Source: Streptomyces sp. SCSIO 30461
GTDB taxonomy: Bacteria > Actinomycetota > Actinomycetes > Streptomycetales > Streptomycetaceae
Assembly: GCF_037023745.1 (NCBI RefSeq)
Contig: NZ_CP146101.1
Location: 3,464,001-3,528,000 of the forward strand
Direction of reading: 5' to 3'
DNA length: 64,000 nt
This document shows positions 1 to 8,623 of the stretch, in pieces. Made by a program: the position numbers and the translations under genes. The notes under the pieces were generated by a model. It did not search any database. It was given only the letters and a program-made list of their open reading frames with translations, and was not told where the DNA came from. How positions within the stretch are numbered: the first letter of the stretch is position 1; every line of letters begins with the position of its first letter.

Positions 1-560
1 GAGCCCAACTGTGGGTGGCGCTACCCGACTCCCATCGCCGTGTAGAGCCCCACTTCGAGCACCACCCCGAACTGCCCCACGTCACCGCCTCCGGTCTCAC
101 CGCGACACTCATCCTCGGCGAACTCGACGGCATCACATCTCCCGGTACGACGTACTCCCCGATCGTCGGCGCGGACCTGTCCCTCGCCCGTGGCACCGAG
201 ACCAGCGTCCCCCTTGAGCCCGACTTCGAGTACGCCGTCCTCTCCATGTCCGGCGAAGCACACGTCGACGGAGTGCCTGTGCTGCCCGGCTCGATGCTGT
301 ACCTGGGCTGCGGACGCCGCGAACTTCCGCTGCGCGCCGAGTCGGACGCGGCTCTGATGCTCCTGGGCGGCGAGCCGTTCGAGGAGGAGATCGTGATGTG
401 GTGGAACTTCATCGGGAGGTCCCATGAGGATATCGCACAGGCCAGGGAGGACTGGATGAGTAGCACCCGATTCGGTCACGTGGAGAGCTACGGTGGGGAT
501 CGGTTGTCCGCTCCAGAACTCCCGCCGGTGGCGCTGAAACCGCGAGGGAGGGTGCGTTGA
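1..560 (+). CDS. Pirin family protein, C-terminal part (5' end outside window)
   Basis: The open frame runs in from the left edge; the first residues read AQLWVALPDSHR, the LQLWV-LP motif in the middle of pirins. About 185 residues are visible, so the N-terminal cupin with its metal-binding histidines lies outside the window. What remains is the C-terminal pirin cupin (SMSGEAHVDGVPVLPGSMLYLG) followed by the family-typical GGEPFEEEIVMWWNFIGRSHEDI segment. Known pirins are cupin-fold metalloproteins, some with quercetinase-like activity and some acting as redox-responsive cofactors; which applies here cannot be told. The GTG at 15 is internal to the domain and is not a real start. Confidence 0.9.
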   Translation, partial: AQLWVALPDSHRRVEPHFEHHPELPHVTASGLTATLILGELDGITSPGTTYSPIVGADLSLARGTETSVPLEPDFEYAVLSMSGEAHVDGVPVLPGSMLYLGCGRRELPLRAESDAALMLLGGEPFEEEIVMWWNFIGRSHEDIAQAREDWMSSTRFGHVESYGGDRLSAPELPPVALKPRGRVR

Positions 561-608
561 TGACGTGGTGGCGGCGCCCTTCAGCGGACGACGCGCGTTG
601 AGGGTGAG

Positions 609-836
609 TCACGCGGCTCGCCGCGCTTGTGGGGAGGTGGGGCCCGTGGTGGTCTTCTTCGGCTGCGTTACGTGGGCCGCGAGAATGAGCAGTACCCGCT
701 CCGTCTGCTTCACGCTGTGCCGCAGCTCACGCAGCGAGGAGTGTTCATCGGCTTCGGCCTGCCGCTGTTCGGCACCCAGGTGTTCATCGGCGTCGCTGAT
801 CCGGCGGGACGCATCGTCGTCAAGACTGCGGGCCAC
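609..836 (-). CDS. Small coiled-coil hypothetical protein
   Basis: A 75-residue protein starting with GTG at 836, with a GAGAGG ribosome-binding site about 8 bases upstream. It begins 28 bases after the stop of the broken gene at 864-1557 on the same strand, so the two look like one former operon. The sequence is charged and likely helical (DADEHLGAEQRQAEADEHSSLRE), then ERVLLILAAHVTQPKK. No family recognised. It could be a shadow, but the ribosome-binding site and helical composition favour a real small gene. Confidence 0.42.
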   Translation of the reverse strand: MARSLDDDASRRISDADEHLGAEQRQAEADEHSSLRELRHSVKQTERVLLILAAHVTQPKKTTTGPTSPQARRAA

Positions 837-863
837 GGCTTCGGTCCTCTCGTCTACGCGGGC

Positions 864-1557
864 TCAGCGGGCGAACGCTTCGGTCAGGCTGATGCGGTAG
901 CCGTCCTCTTCCATCAGCACGACGGTGACGCCGAACGGGTCGGGGTGGTCCAGCTCGATGGGAGTGAAGGAGAAGTTCACCGCGGCCTGGATCGGCGGGA
1001 CCAGTTCGCCACCGGGCTGCGGGGCGGGGGCCGCCCTCCAGCCGGGGGCGAACGACGCCCGGTCCTCGGGGCTGCGGGACAGAAGCTGCTCGGTGTGGGG
1101 GAACCGGTGCGGGACGTGCCCATCCGGGGTGGCGAGCACCATGTTAAGGCACGGGGCCGGGCCGACGATCGGCAGCTCCCAAGCGAGGACGACCTCATCC
1201 GCACCGGGGCGCCGCGGCGATGTTCGCGGGTTCGGCGATCCCGGCGAGCGCGTCCTTGCCGACGTTGAGCGGGCGGACCCAGATCAGCCCGACCAGCTCG
1301 CCGCGCACAGGCGGCACCATGAGCGGGCGCGGCACGACTTCCTCGCCCAGCGAGGCGGTGTGCGTCTCCTTCGCGACGCCGACCAGTCCGTTCCACACCC
1401 GCGCTTCCAGGGAAGCCCCCTCCCTCGCGCAGAGCCGATCACCGCACCCTGCCGCGGGCACTGATGCCGTGTCAGCGGGATGATCAGCTAGCTCCTGACC
1501 AGATGCGACGAGGGAGGAGCGGGTCTCAGGCAGGCGAGGGTTCCCCGAGTCCGTCAC
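864..1557 (-). pseudogene. Frameshifted hypothetical gene
   Basis: Two adjacent minus-strand frames make one protein if a single frameshift near 1200 is corrected. The 5' part (1195-1557) ends LNVGKDALAGIAEPANIAAAP and the 3' part continues ADEVVLAWELPIVGPAP to end DGYRISLTEAFAR. The combined product would be about 230 residues. The junction falls in smooth protein-like sequence on both sides, which argues for a recent mutation or a sequencing error. I do not recognise the family. The small gene at 609-836 follows it. Confidence 0.5.
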
Positions 1558-1578
1558 CGAGGGAGTTGGCGGACCCGT

Positions 1579-2178
1579 TCAGGGCTGCGTTGCCTTGATC
1601 AATGTCAGTACCTCCGCCGTGGACCGCACATCGCCGAAGCTGCGGTAGATGGTGGCGAGGGTGGCGTTGTGGTCCTGGTCGCGGCCGGTTGCGTTGGCGT
1701 CGGCGACCATGACGATCCGGTAGCCGCGGGTGAAGGCGTCGCGGGCCGAGGACTCGCAGCACACCTGGGTGACCGTGCCGGTGATCAGAACGCTGTCGAT
1801 GTTGTTCTCCTCGAGGAGTTCGGGGAGCGAGCAGCGGCCCGGGAAGAAGGCGCTCGGCGCGGACTTCTCCACGAACACGTCGCCGTCGCCGGGCGCGAGT
1901 TTGGCCGCCCTGGCGGTGCCGATGACATGCGCCCCGAGGGGCTTGGCGATCTGCACAGCGAGGTGGCCCACTCCGCCAGCGGCGGCGTGGACGAGCACCC
2001 GCTGGCCGGGCTGGACGTCAGCCGTGTCCACCAGGGCCTGCCATGCGGTGAGCGCGGCCACTGGCAGCGCCGCTGCCTGCACGTGGTCTATTTCTCTTTG
2101 GCTTGCGGGCGAAGTTCCGGGCCGGTGCGGCCGCGTACTCGGCGCCAGGTCGCGAGGCCGGGACGGCGCTGCGAGCAC
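1579..2178 (-). pseudogene. Chimera: zinc-type dehydrogenase fragment fused to isochorismatase fragment
   Basis: One 199-residue frame joins pieces of two unrelated enzymes. Residues about 33-93 are the nucleotide-binding segment of a quinone reductase/alcohol dehydrogenase (AAALPVAALTAWQALV, then HAAAGGVGHLAVQIAK). From residue 94 it becomes the C-terminal half of an isochorismatase-family hydrolase (DVFVEKSAPSAFFPG, then VLITGTVTQVCCESSARDA), with the family's catalytic Lys and Cys but not the N-terminal catalytic Asp. The dehydrogenase lacks its N-terminal and C-terminal parts. The join is near 1899. An internal deletion between two neighbouring genes explains it; the product is probably not functional. 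Confidence 0.75.
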
Positions 2179-2222
2179 GCCTTTCTCGGCCTGCCGGCCC
2201 GAGTGGGGAGGGGCCCTGGCAA

Positions 2223-2861
2223 TCAGGCCGCCGCCCAGGGCTCAGCACGCCAGCCCGGCAGTTCCTTGTCGAGCCATTCCTCGACAGTCCGCCGCCAAGG
2301 GTCGGTGGAGTCGCTGTCGACGACATCGGCCCAGGTGTCTTCGGCGAGGTCCGGATCGACGACGAGGTTGTCGAGGTAGGCGTCGAAGTCGTGAGCGACT
2401 CTGGTGAAGACCCCCTTCGGCAGGTATCCCGGGTGAGGGACGCCGTGCACGAAGGCATGGAGCTGGCCATGGGTGGCCGGGTTCAGGTCGAGGAAGAGGG
2501 TGTCACTGCCGCCGTTGCGGGCGATCGGGAGAAGGCCGACCAGTGAGACCTCCTGGGCGAGCCACCCATCACGGCTGCGTCGGTACTCGCCCAGCAGGGT
2601 GCCCCAGCCGTATTCGCCGTCGTCGTCACGGCCGAGCTGATGCAGGTCGTCGAAACTCTGGAACGGCTCCGGGGCGCAAGCCGGCAATCGGACCGAGTAT
2701 GTGAGGCTCTCCCCGCCCGCCGCCTCCAGGAACGATCGATAGGCGGGCGGCAGCGGCAGTCCAATCTCCCGTTCGAGACCGTCCACTTCACCAACCTCGA
2801 ACGACTTGAACGGCCCCACGACAAGGCGGCCTCGATACCAGCGCGACAGCTCCTCAGACAC
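2223..2861 (-). CDS. SMI1/KNR4 (SUKH) family protein
   Basis: About 212 residues from a GTG at 2861; the frame stays open further upstream, so the start is uncertain. The core EREIGLPLPPAYRSFLEAAGG is the classic SMI1/KNR4 motif, followed by FDDLHQLG and later LFLDLNPATHGQLHAFVHG. The known SUKH superfamily is widespread in bacteria, often as immunity proteins against polymorphic or contact-dependent toxins. No toxin gene is visible beside it. It follows the gene at 2920-3369 by 58 bases on the same strand, so they may be co-transcribed. Confidence 0.8.
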   Translation of the reverse strand: MSEELSRWYRGRLVVGPFKSFEVGEVDGLEREIGLPLPPAYRSFLEAAGGESLTYSVRLPACAPEPFQSFDDLHQLGRDDDGEYGWGTLLGEYRRSRDGWLAQEVSLVGLLPIARNGGSDTLFLDLNPATHGQLHAFVHGVPHPGYLPKGVFTRVAHDFDAYLDNLVVDPDLAEDTWADVVDSDSTDPWRRTVEEWLDKELPGWRAEPWAAA

Positions 2862-2919
2862 GGGCAGATTGTCGCACTCCGTGGCAGCCCGAAGCCTCGT
2901 AGTGGGTCCGGCTCGGGGT

Positions 2920-3369
2920 CTACCAGGGTGGGCGGGCATCGCGGAGTGCTGCCGGGGTCTGGTCGGGCAGGGCTGTGTCCTGGTCGGTGCGCAGCAGCAC
3001 GCCCGGGTCGGGTTCGAAGTCTTTTTTGGGCGGTGCCAGCTGGTGGAAACGCTCGGTGCGCGGGATGGTGACTTCCACCAGCCGGTCCTCCTGGAACATC
3101 CACAGCCCGAAGCAGTCGTCGTCCTGGTCGCGAAGCAGCACTTGCACCGTGTGCGGATGCGGCCACGGCAGCGACTCCAGGTGCTTGAGCAGGTCCTTGC
3201 GGGCGCGCATCTTCTCGAACTCCAGGGCCCACCCGAACTCATAGCCCCAGTGTCCCGCGATTGGGACGAAGCGGCCTCGCCACGTGCGTTCCGGGTCGTC
3301 CTGAGTCAGCGGCTCCATGACCTCGTCCGACCAACGGGCAAGCACGATGACCTCGGCATCTCTACTCAT
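2920..3369 (-). CDS. Conserved-looking hypothetical protein
   Basis: A 149-residue soluble protein starting MSRDAEVIVLARWSDEVMEPL from ATG at 3369. It has no signal peptide or membrane segment and is rich in Trp and acidic residues (WALEFEKMRARKDLLKHLE, LRDQDDDCFGLWMF). No catalytic motif is evident and I do not recognise the family. It is directly upstream of the SMI1/KNR4 gene and probably transcribed with it. Confidence 0.6.
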   Translation of the reverse strand: MSRDAEVIVLARWSDEVMEPLTQDDPERTWRGRFVPIAGHWGYEFGWALEFEKMRARKDLLKHLESLPWPHPHTVQVLLRDQDDDCFGLWMFQEDRLVEVTIPRTERFHQLAPPKKDFEPDPGVLLRTDQDTALPDQTPAALRDARPPW

Positions 3370-3682
3370 GCCGGAGTGTCACCGCATCCGCACAATCTGC
3401 CGCAACCAAATTCCTCAGCCGGCCGACGCAGACAGCCGTGGGAAGAACAACGGCGCCACCACCAAGAAGCCGAAGCGGCGCACCACTACGGTCGTCCGGC
3501 GCGACGGCCGCGAGCCGCTCGGGCTCGGCGATCGACTTGATGTGGCGGTGATGGTCGTGCTGAGCCGTATGCGACTGGTGCCTCGTAGGGGCGTCTGCAA
3601 CGGGAAGCGGCGGTGGAATTCGGCGAGAGCTTGTGTGGCGGCGAGGGGGCTTTGGAACAGCCCTGGGCACGCCGGAGGCACG

Positions 3683-4366
3683 TCACTCGCCGACTTCCTT
3701 GCGGAAGAGGATTGTGTTGTCCACCTTGAGGTCGGAACCCCAGATCAGCTTGGCGCCGGCGTCCCAGTCGACGTCGGCGTATCCCTCTTTCGGCCCGACC
3801 TCGTCGGCAGTCCACTCCGTTGCCGACGCCCACGGTGCGCTGTCGAAGTCGGCACTCGTCCAGTTCTCCGGCGTGTCGAGGGTCTCGGACTCGCACGTGG
3901 TGGGGTCGTTGCTCTGCTCGCACGCGGTGTTGAGCGGGGCGCGTTGCACGACCAGGGCGGACCAGGAGGAGTCCGTCACTGCGACGACTTCCCCGTTCTC
4001 GGTGTTCGTGATCTGTGCGATCAGGCCGCCGTCGCCCATCTGCTGCTTTCCCGTACCGATGTACTCGAGTCCCGAATCCGTCTCCTTGTAGTCCTTCGCC
4101 TCGATCGCGACCGTGAACGGAGCCGTGGCCGTGAACGTGAACGTCTCGGAATTGAAGGAGCGTTCGGTCGTGATCGGCACCGAGTCCTCTCCGACCGGTG
4201 AACCATCGACATGGACCGCCATCCAGTTGTCAGCCCAGACTTCGATTTGGTAGGTGGTTTCCGATCCGTCTGCCTGATCCACTCCTTGTGAATCGGCTCC
4301 CGCCGTGCAGGCGGCAGCCGAAGAAGAGAACAGGAGACACAGAACGGCAGCACGGATTCGATACAT
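3683..4366 (-). CDS. Secreted lipoprotein with jelly-roll-like C-terminus
   Basis: 227 residues with a lipoprotein signal: positively charged start, hydrophobic LCLLFSSSAAAC, acylated Cys at about residue 20. The mature part has two beta-rich stretches: WADNWMAVHVDGSPVGEDS, and a C-terminal segment ADFDSAPWASATEW ... AKLIWGSDLKVDNTILFRKE, which resembles the carbohydrate-binding jelly roll (galactose-binding-like fold) seen near the ends of some glycosidases. Cell-surface location is well supported; ligand and role are unknown. It stands alone, with a decayed region upstream. Confidence 0.75.
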   Translation of the reverse strand: MYRIRAAVLCLLFSSSAAACTAGADSQGVDQADGSETTYQIEVWADNWMAVHVDGSPVGEDSVPITTERSFNSETFTFTATAPFTVAIEAKDYKETDSGLEYIGTGKQQMGDGGLIAQITNTENGEVVAVTDSSWSALVVQRAPLNTACEQSNDPTTCESETLDTPENWTSADFDSAPWASATEWTADEVGPKEGYADVDWDAGAKLIWGSDLKVDNTILFRKEVGE

Positions 4367-4834
4367 CGGAAGTTACCTCACCGGTAGGTGGAGCATGGAC
4401 TGGCCGGCCGCCTCGACCGCGTGGCAGGAAGGCCGGTCACGCGGCCGAGAGCCCCCGCTCGGTCGCCCTTCGGTTCGTTCACGCCGTACTTGGCCGCCGG
4501 CGTCATCCGGAACGTACGTATGGACGGCCGTCCCAGGCAACAGAGAGACCACAAGGCACAGGAAAGCCATAAGAAACACAGGAGGATCTGACCCTGCACC
4601 CACCGTGCGACGGTCGGCCCTGGAACGAAGGAATGAGCAGAGACACCCGCCGACCTGGAATGACGGGAGTTCCTGCGCCAGCATCAGTCCCACGAAGCAA
4701 GGCACCTCGCCAAGCGAGGGTGAGCCCTCTCCGACCTCAGTTCGATCAGGTCGGAGCCAGGGCGAGGACTACTCGAACGACGTGGGTGACGCGGGTGGTG
4801 CCGCATCGCGGCTTCCGCAGGAGGCGCCAGGTCT
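4367..4834. other. Non-coding or decayed stretch
   Basis: No frame here has convincing protein character. It lies between the lipoprotein promoter and the decayed glycosyltransferase that begins upstream at about 5419. The part nearest 4834 may be unrecognisable downstream sequence of that glycosyltransferase. Confidence 0.4.
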
Positions 4835-5419
4835 TCAGTGCGTACGCGCCGCGGACCTCATGGCGGGCGGGCAGGCCCTTGGCCATGCCCTCGACGAGGG
4901 GGAGCCGAACCCTTCGCTGCCCAGGGCGAGGAGGACGCCGGCCTGTTCGTACCGGTGCAGGACGCCGCGGATCACCTCCTGACCGTCGACCGGCCCGATC
5001 CGAGGGTCACTGACGGTCAGGCCGTACGCCCGGGCGGTCTGGAAGCGTGACCTGGTGACGCGTCGCGCCTCCGGGTATCCCTCGAAGGCCGGTTGCCAGG
5101 GGGCGATCGCCTCGGAGACGTGCTCGCGGCAGCACCGCGCCCACAATCGAAGTCGTCACGCCCTCGCCGACCGGGCGGCCGGTCCACGGGTACAGCTCGG
5201 GGTCGACACCCTCGGGATCACTCCGAGGGGAACGGTCACGCCGTTGGGGCGGCACACGTCAACTTCGAAGCGGGCCGGTACGACGACCGCGCGGGCGCGG
5301 TTCAGCCTGCGGGGCCAGTCGGCGGGCAGTTCGCTCGACTCCCACGTGCTGTGCACGAAGTGCCCGGTCCCCGCGTAGGGCCCCAGCCCAGGCTCGGCGG
5401 CCGGACGACGAGACCACAC
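4835..5419 (-). pseudogene. Decayed glycosyltransferase (GT-B fold, group 1 type)
   Basis: Read on the minus strand, three frames in succession give pieces of one GT-B glycosyltransferase. First HFVHSTWESSELPADW and RFEVDVCRPNGVTVPLGV (5156-5419), then GVDPELYPWTGRPVGEGVTTS and IVGAVLPR (5007-5255), then HVSEAIAPWQPAFEG, RFQTARAYGL and EVIRGVLHRYEQAGVLLA plus LGSEGFG (4835-5146). The last is the nucleotide-sugar donor motif (S-E-GFG-P). At least two frameshifts separate the pieces and the C-terminus is lost. It sits next to a second glycosyltransferase remnant, so a surface-glycan gene pair has been lost here. Confidence 0.75.
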
Positions 5420-5450
5420 CGTGCGCCCCGCGTCCCCGCCCCCTACGGCA

Positions 5451-5900
5451 TCACATGATCAAACCGGACGATCCAGGCACTCGCCGGGGCCTTGCCGGTG
5501 ACCCGCTCGGCGGGTATGCGGCCATCCGCCGGATGGAGAACGAGGTCTCCTCGTGTGTGAAGAAGAACGCGGCCGGCCAGCCGCCGGTCTGCTCCAGCAT
5601 CGGCATCGACAGCGCCTGCCCGCCGCCCAGGAACGTCGTCACCAGGCTTCGCCGCATCGGGTCCTTGGCTCGCAGGCGGGGCACGTGACGCCGCTGGGTC
5701 GTGCCGGTCTCATCCGCGATTCGGAAACTGACGATGCCCAGACGAGTGTCCGCCTCGTACAGGTCGGCGATCCGCCGGAACACGCCTGTCTCGATCAGCA
5801 GCCCGTCGTCGTCCAGGTCCACGAGCACGTCCACGTCACCGAACGCGCGCAGCCGCCGCCAGGCGACGTTGCGGCGACGTGCTGAGCTCGGCGAAGCCAA
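5451..5900 (-). pseudogene. Truncated family 2 glycosyltransferase
   Basis: From about 5890 the minus strand reads NVAWRRLRAFGDVDVLV, then DLDDDGLL, the Asp-rich metal and nucleotide-sugar motif of GT-A family 2 enzymes. It continues RIADLYEADTRLGIVSFRIA and TTFLGGGQALSMPM, then GGWPAAFFFTHEET, the acceptor-side motif. After HEET the frame runs into unrelated sequence. The N-terminus is also missing. It is a fragment of one domain adjacent to the GT-B remnant on the same strand. Confidence 0.75.
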
Positions 5901-5972
5901 AGAGGTCACCCCAGATTGAACCCACGCCTGCACGTCCTGAACAGAAGAAGTGCCAGACCTGCCCGCGAAGCG

Positions 5973-6029
5973 AACCCAGCATCGGTCGGAGCAGCCAGGA
6001 TGGCTGCTCCGACCGATCTCGTTTGGGTT
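5973..6029. terminator. Long perfect hairpin, possible bidirectional terminator
   Basis: A 17-bp perfect inverted repeat (5981-5997 and 6001-6017) with a 3-base GGA loop, enclosed by outer arms AACCCA (5973-5978) and TGGGTT (6024-6029). A smaller AGCCC-TTT-GGGCT hairpin follows near 6041-6053. No U-tract is present. The element lies just upstream of the glycosyltransferase remnant in sequence without a gene. It may be a terminator or a mobile-element end. Confidence 0.5.
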
Positions 6030-6377
6030 AGTAATCCGAAGCCCTTTCGGGCTCACCCCGTCGGAGTGAAAATCGGGTGGGGGCGTCCGGCTGACGTCGT
6101 GCCGTCTTGGCGCGTTCGGAGCCCGAGGGTTAGGCGGGGCGATTCGCGAGCCGAAGTCGGTAACGCCGCGTGAGGCCCGGACGGTCTTGACGGACCCGCG
6201 CAGGAACACCGTTCGCCGCCGCGGTCTCACCCGCCCAGAGCAATGCCGGGTGCGGTGCGCGACGCAACTCGGTCTGCTTGTGTGCAGAGGTCTCTCCGCG
6301 ATTGTCCGTTCACGACCGGCACGGGGATCGCCCTGCACCGGGAACCGTCGTCCGTCGCACACCAAGGCAGGTAGCGC

Positions 6378-7310
6378 ATGATGTCCTCCCGAGACTCCAC
6401 AAGCCGGCGCCTACGATGTCGGGCTCTCCGGCGCCGGTCCGGGCATCTGGTCCGCGGGCTTGCCGGAGCGTCCCTGGCCATGGGGCTGGTGGCCGCTCCA
6501 CACGCGGTGGCCGGTCCGGTCGCGGAGGGCGACGGACGCAACCCCGCTGTCTACATCGCCGACACGTTTAACGACCGAGTGGTGAAGGTCCGCCCGGTCG
6601 GGGACAGGCAGCGCACGGTGGCTGGTCGTGGACTGGATTTGCCCTACGGAGTGGCGGTCGACCGGCACGGCACGCTCTACATTGCCGACACTCGCCACGA
6701 CCGCGTGGTGAAGAGGTACGGGGGCTCCAGCACCACTGTCGGCACGGGCCTCGACTCCCCCTACGGGGTCGCGGTCGACCACGACGGAAACGTCTACATT
6801 GCCGACACCGGTCATCAGCGCGTCGTCAAGGTCGCCCCCGGCGGCATGCAGACCACGGTGATCGACCAGGGGATCACCAGCCCCACCGCGATCGCACCGG
6901 CCCCCGACGGATCGCTGTTCGTCAACGACCCCTACAACAACCGCGTCATCAAGGTGCCGCCGCACGGGGGACAGTTCACGACCGTGCCGGTCGACGGACT
7001 GGCCGATCCCGCGGGACTGGCCCTTTGCAGGGACGGCAGCCTGATCGTGGCGGACCCCTACAACGGTACGGTGCACAAAGTCGCCCCCAACGGCGGCCCC
7101 CAGAGCACCGTGGGCGCCGGCCTGCAGTTCCCCACCGGCGTAGCCGTCACCCGGGCCTGCGACGTCTTCATCGTGGACTTCAACCAGAGCCGGGTCTTCC
7201 GGGTCGATGCCTACACGGGCTCCCAGACCACGATTGGCAACCGACTGTGGGCCCCCTACTCACTCGCCCTCGGCCCCGACCGGCGTGAAGTGGCCACCGG
7301 GGGCAAGTGA
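6378..7310 (+). CDS. Secreted NHL-repeat beta-propeller protein
   Basis: 310 residues with an Arg-rich n-region and hydrophobic segment ending AAPHAVAG, a Sec- or Tat-like signal peptide. The rest is five to six NHL repeats of about 42 residues with recurrent phrases: VYIADTFNDRVVKV, LYIADTRHDRVVK, VYIADTGHQRVVKV, LFVNDPYNNRVIKV and LIVADPYNGTVHKV. NHL repeats form six-bladed propellers used for protein or ligand binding; extracellular actinobacterial examples are of unknown function. The next gene on the same strand encodes a secreted beta-lactamase-like enzyme 158 bases downstream. Confidence 0.88.
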   Translation: MMSSRDSTSRRLRCRALRRRSGHLVRGLAGASLAMGLVAAPHAVAGPVAEGDGRNPAVYIADTFNDRVVKVRPVGDRQRTVAGRGLDLPYGVAVDRHGTLYIADTRHDRVVKRYGGSSTTVGTGLDSPYGVAVDHDGNVYIADTGHQRVVKVAPGGMQTTVIDQGITSPTAIAPAPDGSLFVNDPYNNRVIKVPPHGGQFTTVPVDGLADPAGLALCRDGSLIVADPYNGTVHKVAPNGGPQSTVGAGLQFPTGVAVTRACDVFIVDFNQSRVFRVDAYTGSQTTIGNRLWAPYSLALGPDRREVATGGK

Positions 7311-7468
7311 CGCACCACGGACCCAGCCGCCCTTTCCGGACCCGGGCCAAACCCAAGGTCCGCAAGGGCGGGTCTCTCAGGGGCCGCACCGACGCCCTCC
7401 GACAGCCACTTCCACGCCCTGGCCCGCTCGGCGGCCGAGGCGCCCGCGTCCACGAAGGATGAACTGGC

Positions 7469-8494
7469 ATGCCGCCCCCCCGCCTCACCCGCACCGCCAC
7501 GGCGCTGCTGGCGACCGTAGCCGCGCTGCTCGCCACACCAACCCACGCAGCCCCTCCCGATAAGCACGTTCTCCGATACTGCACGGCACGCGAGCACCCG
7601 AAACTGGCCAACCGCCTCAACCGGGACATCGCTCGCGCCGTCCAGGGACGCAAATCCACCCTGTCCTTCGCCGTCTGGGACTCCGGGACCGGCCTGAGAT
7701 GCGCTTTTCGGCCCGACGCGCACTACGACTCGGCCAGCATCGTGAAGGTCACCATCATGACCGCCACCCTGCTCAGGGCCCAAGAGGAAGGCCGCCCGCT
7801 GACGCCGTGGGAGAGGTACAACCTCCGGCTCATGATCACGGAGTCGGACAACACGGCCGCCGCCAACCTCTACGACAGCCTGGGCATGCCATTCCTCCAG
7901 TACACCCTGCGCCGCTGCGGCATGTTCGACACGTTTCTGAACCCCGGCATCGGTGAGTGGGGCCTGACTCAGGTGACCGCCCACGACGAGATGAAGCAAC
8001 TCGACGTGTACACCGTCAACGACACGGTGCTCTCGCCGAAGAACCAGGCCTACGGCCTCCGGCTGATGAACGAGGTGGTGCCCGCACAGCGCTGGGGCAC
8101 GCCCTTCGGCGCTCCCCCCGGAGTCGTCGTCCACGTCAAGAACGGATGGCTCCAGCGTGTTACCGAGGCCTGGAGGGTCCACAGCCTGGGCATCTTCACC
8201 AGCCGCGAGCGGTCCGTTCCCCTGCCGGCCGGCCAGGGGCCGCACCACCACGCCTGCGGGGACAAGGCACCCGGACAGAGGCTGTACCAGATGGCGATCC
8301 TCACCGACCAGGACCCTTCGATGTCGTACGGCATCGGAACCATCCAGCGGATCGCCTGGCACGTCCATCGCGACCTGAACGACTACTACGAGGCGACGGG
8401 AGGGCCTGTGCCGGAGTACCTGCCCGACTTCGAGGCCGACGAGGTGGGTGACGGGTCCTACCCGCGCCGGACGGCGGAGTCCCCGGACAGCTGA
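7469..8494 (+). CDS. Secreted class A beta-lactamase-like serine hydrolase
   Basis: 341 residues with a signal peptide ending near THAAPP (residue 29). All three penicilloyl-serine motifs are present: S90-I-V-K93 (SxxK nucleophile), S126-D-N128 (SDN loop) and K224-N-G226 in the KTG position. The flanking LRLMITESDNTAA is typical of the class A fold. There is no obvious ExxLN omega-loop, so it may be a D,D-peptidase-like or esterase-like relative rather than an antibiotic-resistance enzyme. The start has GAAGGA about 9 bases upstream. Confidence 0.85.
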   Translation: MPPPRLTRTATALLATVAALLATPTHAAPPDKHVLRYCTAREHPKLANRLNRDIARAVQGRKSTLSFAVWDSGTGLRCAFRPDAHYDSASIVKVTIMTATLLRAQEEGRPLTPWERYNLRLMITESDNTAAANLYDSLGMPFLQYTLRRCGMFDTFLNPGIGEWGLTQVTAHDEMKQLDVYTVNDTVLSPKNQAYGLRLMNEVVPAQRWGTPFGAPPGVVVHVKNGWLQRVTEAWRVHSLGIFTSRERSVPLPAGQGPHHHACGDKAPGQRLYQMAILTDQDPSMSYGIGTIQRIAWHVHRDLNDYYEATGGPVPEYLPDFEADEVGDGSYPRRTAESPDS

Positions 8495-8556
8495 ACGGCG
8501 GTCCGGCGCCTGCGCACGGACTTCCCCTCCCCGGCGGCAGGGGCGGCACCGCAGGC

Positions 8557-8616
8557 CTGGAGTACGCCTCGATCCTCCTCGAAGCGGGCGAGTCCATCGT
8601 CAGGCTCGCCCGGTGG
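8557..8616 (+). pseudogene. Scar of a phage-type tyrosine integrase
   Basis: The plus strand reads LEYASILLEAGESIVRLA followed by RW, matching the stretch just after the catalytic HxLRH motif in actinobacterial tyrosine recombinases (YASVLLEAGESVVTLARW in relatives). The frame stops at 8638 without the catalytic Tyr region. It abuts the truncated end of an IS5-type transposase remnant. Short, so the assignment rests on this motif alone. Confidence 0.5.
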
Positions 8617-8623
8617 CCCCGGG

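Noticed and set aside
6038..6160. Possible tRNA or small RNA after the long hairpin
   Set aside because: The small hairpin and GC-rich sequence do not fold into a cloverleaf and lack a T-loop (GGTTCGAATC) motif.
7469..8494. Calling the hydrolase an antibiotic-resistance beta-lactamase
   Set aside because: SxxK, SDN and KxG motifs are present but no clear omega-loop Glu; resistance cannot be claimed from sequence.
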